Shown here piece by piece: positions 7,430 to 10,605 of a DNA stretch of 10,605 nucleotides. Numbering within the stretch: position 1 is the stretch's first letter; each line of letters opens with the position of its first letter. The DNA comes from Candidatus Pelagibacter sp. (GTDB taxonomy: Bacteria > Pseudomonadota > Alphaproteobacteria > Pelagibacterales > Pelagibacteraceae): NCBI GenBank assembly GCA_017880265.1, contig JAFJTK010000117.1:1-10605 (forward strand), written 5' to 3'. The notes below the pieces were generated by a model that was given only the letters and a program-made list of their open reading frames with translations, ran no database searches and was not told the DNA's origin. Position numbers and translations under genes: made by a program.

Positions 7430-8761
7430 ATGACAAAAATTGCTATAATTGGTGCAGGTCCGTGTGGATTATCAATGCTAAGATCGTTTGAACAAGCTGA
7501 AAAAAAAGGTGAAAAAATACCTGAAATAGTGTGTTTTGATAAACAGGACGATTGGGGTGGTTTATGGAATTACAGTTGGAGAACTGGTTCTGATCAATAT
7601 GGAGACCCTATTCCAAATAGCATGTACAGATATCTTTGGTCTAATGGGCCAAAAGAATGTCTTGAGTTTGCCGATTATTCCTTTGATGAACATTTTGGTC
7701 AACCAATACCATCTTTTCCACCTAGAGAAGTTTTATATGATTATATTCTTGGAAGGGTAAAAAAAGGAAATCTTAAAAATAAAATCAAATTCAATACAAC
7801 TGTAACAAATGTTACTTATAGTAATGATAGTTTTAATCTTACTTATAGAGATAAAAAAAATGATACAATTTTAAAAGAAACATTTGATTATGTAGTTGTA
7901 TCAACAGGTCACTTCTCAGTTCCTTTCATTCCAGAATATCCTGGGATGAAATCTTTTCCTGGAAGAATAATGCACTCTCATGATTTTAGAGATGCTGAAG
8001 AATTTAGAGGAAAAAATGTAATTGTACTTGGCAGTAGTTATTCTGCAGAAGATGTCGCTTTACAATGTCATAAATACGGAGCCAAAAGTGTAACTATTGG
8101 GTACAGACATAATCCAATGGGATTTAAATGGCCTAAAGGAATGAAAGAAGTTTACCATCTTGATAGACTTGAAGGAAACAAAGCTATTTTTAAAGATGGA
8201 CATGAACAAGAAGCAGATGCTGTAATTCTCTGCACTGGTTATCTTCATCATTTTCCTTTTCTTACAGAAGATCTTAAACTTCAAACACACAATAGATTAT
8301 ATCCACCAAAATTATACAAAGGGGTTGTTTGGGAAAATAATCACAAGTTAATGTACTTAGGAATGCAAGATCAATTTCACACTTTTAATATGTTTGATTG
8401 TCAAGCTTGGTTCGCTAGAGATGTTATTATGGGTAAAATTACACTTCCAAGTGAAACTGAGATTAAAAATGATATTAATAAATGGGTTTCACTGGAAGAA
8501 AAATTAGAAAATCCAGATCAAATGATTGATTTTCAGACAGAATATACAAAAGAACTTCATTCATTATCTGATTATCCTAAAATTGATTTTGAATTAATTA
8601 GAAAACACTTTAAAGAGTGGGAACATCACAAAGTTGAAGACATTATGACTTACAGAAATAAATCTTTTTCTTCACCTGTGACTGGGTCTATTGGTCCAGT
8701 TCACCACACACCATGGGAGACAGCAATGGATGACTCTTTAAAAACTTTTTTAAATAAATAA
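7430..8761 (+). CDS. tmm: Trimethylamine monooxygenase (bacterial flavin-containing monooxygenase)
   Basis: This FAD and NADPH enzyme oxidises trimethylamine to trimethylamine N-oxide; family members also convert dimethyl sulfide to DMSO and some form indigo from indole. The protein has 443 residues, as expected for bacterial Tmm. The FAD motif GAGPCG is at 8-13. The FMO fingerprint FPGRIMHSHDF at 176-186 fits FxGxxxHxxx(Y/F) exactly. The NADPH-binding segment GSSYSAEDVA is at 201-210 and CTGY at 268-271. Asn72 (WSNGPKE), Tyr204 and Trp397 appear to match active-site residues reported for the Methylocella enzyme; this alignment is by eye. A GGAG site 7 bases upstream fixes the start. The gene stands alone between divergent glpK and a convergent osmolyte-type transporter gene, with a hairpin terminator 7 bases after its stop. 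In SAR11 and roseobacters tmm is known to occur with TMAO uptake and demethylation genes, and the permease here fits that pattern. Confidence 0.94.
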   Translation: MTKIAIIGAGPCGLSMLRSFEQAEKKGEKIPEIVCFDKQDDWGGLWNYSWRTGSDQYGDPIPNSMYRYLWSNGPKECLEFADYSFDEHFGQPIPSFPPREVLYDYILGRVKKGNLKNKIKFNTTVTNVTYSNDSFNLTYRDKKNDTILKETFDYVVVSTGHFSVPFIPEYPGMKSFPGRIMHSHDFRDAEEFRGKNVIVLGSSYSAEDVALQCHKYGAKSVTIGYRHNPMGFKWPKGMKEVYHLDRLEGNKAIFKDGHEQEADAVILCTGYLHHFPFLTEDLKLQTHNRLYPPKLYKGVVWENNHKLMYLGMQDQFHTFNMFDCQAWFARDVIMGKITLPSETEIKNDINKWVSLEEKLENPDQMIDFQTEYTKELHSLSDYPKIDFELIRKHFKEWEHHKVEDIMTYRNKSFSSPVTGSIGPVHHTPWETAMDDSLKTFLNK

Positions 8762-8768
8762 TAAAATT

Positions 8769-8798
8769 ATTGGGCTATTTTTAATAAAATAGCCCAAT
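8769..8798. terminator. Bidirectional hairpin terminator between tmm and the transporter operon
   Basis: A perfect 13-bp inverted repeat (ATTGGGCTATTTT, 8769-8781, and its complement, 8786-8798) encloses a TAAT loop. It begins 7 bases after the tmm stop and lies 11 bases past the stop of the small gene read from the right. T-rich sequence follows on the minus strand and a looser T-rich stretch on the plus strand, so it can serve both convergent units. It is the strongest hairpin I see in the window. Confidence 0.85.
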
Positions 8799-8809
8799 TT
8801 AAAATATTT

Positions 8810-8974
8810 TTAATCTTCTTTTTTAAAATAAGGTATCAAAAAAACAAAACAGGCAATTAAAAAGAATAAACTTCCAAACATTGCCCAAAAGTTACCCATA
8901 CTAGATATAATAAATCCAATCGCTGAAATAATAAACAAGACCCAGCCGATCATATTGATTGTTTCATTTTTCAT
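8810..8974 (-). CDS. Small two-helix membrane protein, function unknown
   Basis: The ATG at 8972-8974 opens a 54-residue frame ending in TAA at 8810-8812. The N-terminus is MKNETINMIGW. A hydrophobic stretch at about residues 8-25 and a second at about 29-50 are separated by a short SSMGNF turn. The protein ends in a charged KKED tail after PYF. This reads as a helical hairpin in the inner membrane with no signal peptidase site. It starts 9 bases after the permease stop codon and ends just before the shared terminator, so it is very likely the last gene of the transporter operon. No strong Shine-Dalgarno is present, which suggests coupled translation. I do not recognise the family; it could be a small transporter accessory subunit or an unrelated membrane peptide. 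Its reality rests on operon position, the clean helix pattern and the fit before the terminator. Confidence 0.72.
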   Translation of the reverse strand: MKNETINMIGWVLFIISAIGFIISSMGNFWAMFGSLFFLIACFVFLIPYFKKED

Positions 8975-8983
8975 CTTTTTTAT

Positions 8984-10605
8984 TTATTGAATTCCAAGAT
9001 GTTTTTTTCTTTGATTAACCCAAGTTCTTATCAAATTATCAAAAATCAAACCAATGAAAGCAACACAAATACCTAAAGTTAATCCAATACCAGCACCATT
9101 TTTATCTGATAGTGCTTTTAAAATGTATTGTCCTAAATCTTCTGTGCCAATAAACGCTCCAATAATTACCATAAACAAAGCAAAAACAATTGTTTGATTT
9201 AAACCAAGCATCATGTGTGGAAAAGCTAAAGGAAACTCTATTTTAGTTAATCTTTGGAATTTATTTACACCTGACATTGTTGCAGCTTCATGCAAACCAA
9301 CCGGAACACTTCTTAAACCTTCAATAGTGTATCTTGTTGCAGGTATCGTTGCGTAAACAATTACTGCAATTAATACTGAAGTATCTGTGATGCCAAATAA
9401 CATCATTACAGGAATTAAATATACGAATGACGGAAAAGTTTGAAATATATCACAAACCCCAAGCATAAACGCAGCTGATTTTTTATTTTGAAAACTCAAT
9501 GTTCCAACTGTAAAACCGATTAAACAAGAAACCACTACTCCAAAAGTTGCCATGTATAATGTAACAAGCGCTCTATCCCACCATGGACTTAAAGCTATAA
9601 ATAAAGTTAAAGCAGCTATAACTATAGCTGAACGAATTCCTCCAATTAAATATCCTGCACCAACTGCTAAAACTAAAGTAGCTACTGCAGGCATTCTTAA
9701 AAATAAAGCTCTCATTGGCTGAAGCACATCTACAATTAACCATGTATTAAAAGCTTTAATATAAACGAAGAAAGTATCAAAAATCCAATCAACACCTTTA
9801 TTCCAAAAATCTGCAGTTGATATTCCTTTATTATGTGGGACTTCAAACAAGTAGTTAAAACCACCTTTGAAAATAAAAGTTCCAATATAGGCAAGAATTA
9901 TTCCAATTATTACCGAAGCTGAAAAAAATATTAAATTTTTATTTCTTTGAAAAAATGTCATGTTACCAAAATAATCAATTTGTTTATTGGCCCAAGCTAA
10001 AGACATTTTGTCCAAAAGAATTGCAATTAAACTTATACATAAGCCAGCTTCTAAAGCTAATCCAATGTTAAGTTGGTTCAATGCTAATAATAAATTAAAT
10101 CCTAAACCCTTAGCACCAATGAATGCAGAAATAACGGCCATTGAAAAACAAACCATAATAACTTGGTTAACTCCAATTAAAATATCTCGTCTTGCTGTAG
10201 GAATTAATACTTTCAGCATTAATTGCCAATTAGTACAGCCGCTCATACGTCCTGCTTCAATAACTTCTGGGGGGATAGCTCTTAAACCCAAAATTGTTAA
10301 TAATATCATTGGTGGAACTGCAACAACCATAGTAATGATTACGGCAGCATGATCACCAACTCCAAAAAGAACAAGAGCAGGAACTAATACAGCGTATTGT
10401 GGCATAGTTTGCATCACTAACAGAATTGGATACAAAGCTTTTTCGACTCGTTTGCTTTTATAAGCAGCTATACCTAGACCTAATCCAAAGATAAATGATA
10501 GCGGAGCTGCAACTAATATAAATGAAAGCGTTTGCATTGACGGTTTCCATTGACCAAATATCGAAATATAAATCAGCGTTAATCCAGCAAACAAAGCTAA
10601 TCCTT
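8984..10605 (-). CDS. Double-domain ProW-type ABC transporter permease (glycine betaine/proline/TMAO family), 5' end outside window
   Basis: This is the membrane subunit of an osmolyte importer in the ProU/Opu/Tmo group. The frame is open to the right edge, so the true start lies outside; the TTG at 10594 is internal (Leu), and residues Gly-Leu-Ala precede it. Two homologous permease halves are fused. Numbering from that Leu, the first has TMPQYAVLVPALVLFGVGD at 63-81 and an EAA loop from EAGRMSGC (113-120) to the Pro at 132. The second has TFPSFVYLIPVMMLFGITD at 386-404 and an EAA loop from EAATMSG (436-442) to the Pro at 455. The EAA loops contact the ATPase subunit, so one protein offers both docking sites. 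Several hydrophobic segments and a linker with a predicted extracytoplasmic part (about 244-285) separate the halves. The ATPase and binding-protein genes probably lie upstream, to the right. Because tmm is adjacent, TMAO is a good substrate candidate (TmoW-like), but glycine betaine or choline are not excluded. Confidence 0.92.
   Translation of the reverse strand, partial: GLALFAGLTLIYISIFGQWKPSMQTLSFILVAAPLSFIFGLGLGIAAYKSKRVEKALYPILLVMQTMPQYAVLVPALVLFGVGDHAAVIITMVVAVPPMILLTILGLRAIPPEVIEAGRMSGCTNWQLMLKVLIPTARRDILIGVNQVIMVCFSMAVISAFIGAKGLGFNLLLALNQLNIGLALEAGLCISLIAILLDKMSLAWANKQIDYFGNMTFFQRNKNLIFFSASVIIGIILAYIGTFIFKGGFNYLFEVPHNKGISTADFWNKGVDWIFDTFFVYIKAFNTWLIVDVLQPMRALFLRMPAVATLVLAVGAGYLIGGIRSAIVIAALTLFIALSPWWDRALVTLYMATFGVVVSCLIGFTVGTLSFQNKKSAAFMLGVCDIFQTFPSFVYLIPVMMLFGITDTSVLIAVIVYATIPATRYTIEGLRSVPVGLHEAATMSGVNKFQRLTKIEFPLAFPHMMLGLNQTIVFALFMVIIGAFIGTEDLGQYILKALSDKNGAGIGLTLGICVAFIGLIFDNLIRTWVNQRKKHLGIQ

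Noticed and set aside
7536..7760. Plus-strand open frame of 74 codons
   Set aside because: It is a shifted frame inside tmm, which covers the same bases with conserved motifs.
8060..8290. Minus-strand open frame of 76 codons
   Set aside because: It is antisense to tmm across the NADPH-binding segment; no independent support.
9987..10352. Plus-strand open frame of 121 codons
   Set aside because: It is antisense to the first permease half, which has clear EAA and transmembrane motifs.
10592..10594. TTG as the start of the permease
   Set aside because: The frame stays open to the window edge with plausible residues (Gly-Leu-Ala) before it, and ProW proteins have more sequence upstream, so the gene is cut by the edge.

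Overview
The window looks like a piece of a streamlined marine alphaproteobacterial genome, most likely SAR11 (Pelagibacterales). The reasons are very low GC, Lys/Asn/Ile-rich proteins, gene gaps of zero to about 130 bases, and the combination of sarcosine oxidase, formate-THF ligase, trimethylamine monooxygenase and a ProW-type osmolyte permease. The organism is inferred from gene content and base composition, not from a marker gene. No stretch longer than 300 bases lacks a gene. I see no tRNA, rRNA, CRISPR array, insertion sequence or phage gene.

Layout. (1) 1-1031, minus: most of soxB (sarcosine oxidase beta subunit), running off the left edge. (2) 1159-2844, plus: fhs, diverging from soxB across 127 bases. 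(3) 2845-7314, minus: a tight four-gene unit read glpK, gpsA, iron-type alcohol dehydrogenase, class I glutamine amidotransferase-like protein. Its gaps are 10 bases, 0 bases and a 4-base overlap. Its last stop codon directly abuts the fhs stop codon. (4) 7430-8761, plus: tmm, diverging from glpK across 115 bases. (5) 8769-8798: a strong hairpin that can end transcription from both sides. (6) 8810-10605, minus: a duplicated ProW-type ABC permease cut by the right edge, followed 9 bases later by a 54-residue two-helix membrane protein.

How the genes fit together. Three of the blocks concern methylated amines and one-carbon units. Tmm turns trimethylamine into TMAO. The adjacent permease belongs to the family that imports glycine betaine, proline betaine, choline or TMAO. 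Sarcosine oxidase takes the last methyl group from the betaine route and gives glycine plus 5,10-methylene-THF. Fhs links formate and formyl-THF, so it can finish C1 oxidation with ATP gain or supply C1 for biosynthesis. The middle operon links glycerol, glycerol 3-phosphate and DHAP through a kinase and an NAD(P)-type dehydrogenase. It also carries an alcohol dehydrogenase and an amidotransferase-like protein whose roles there are unclear.

Most of the content consists of recognisable families. The least explained items are the small membrane protein, the amidotransferase-like protein with an altered catalytic triad, and the logic of the four-gene operon.
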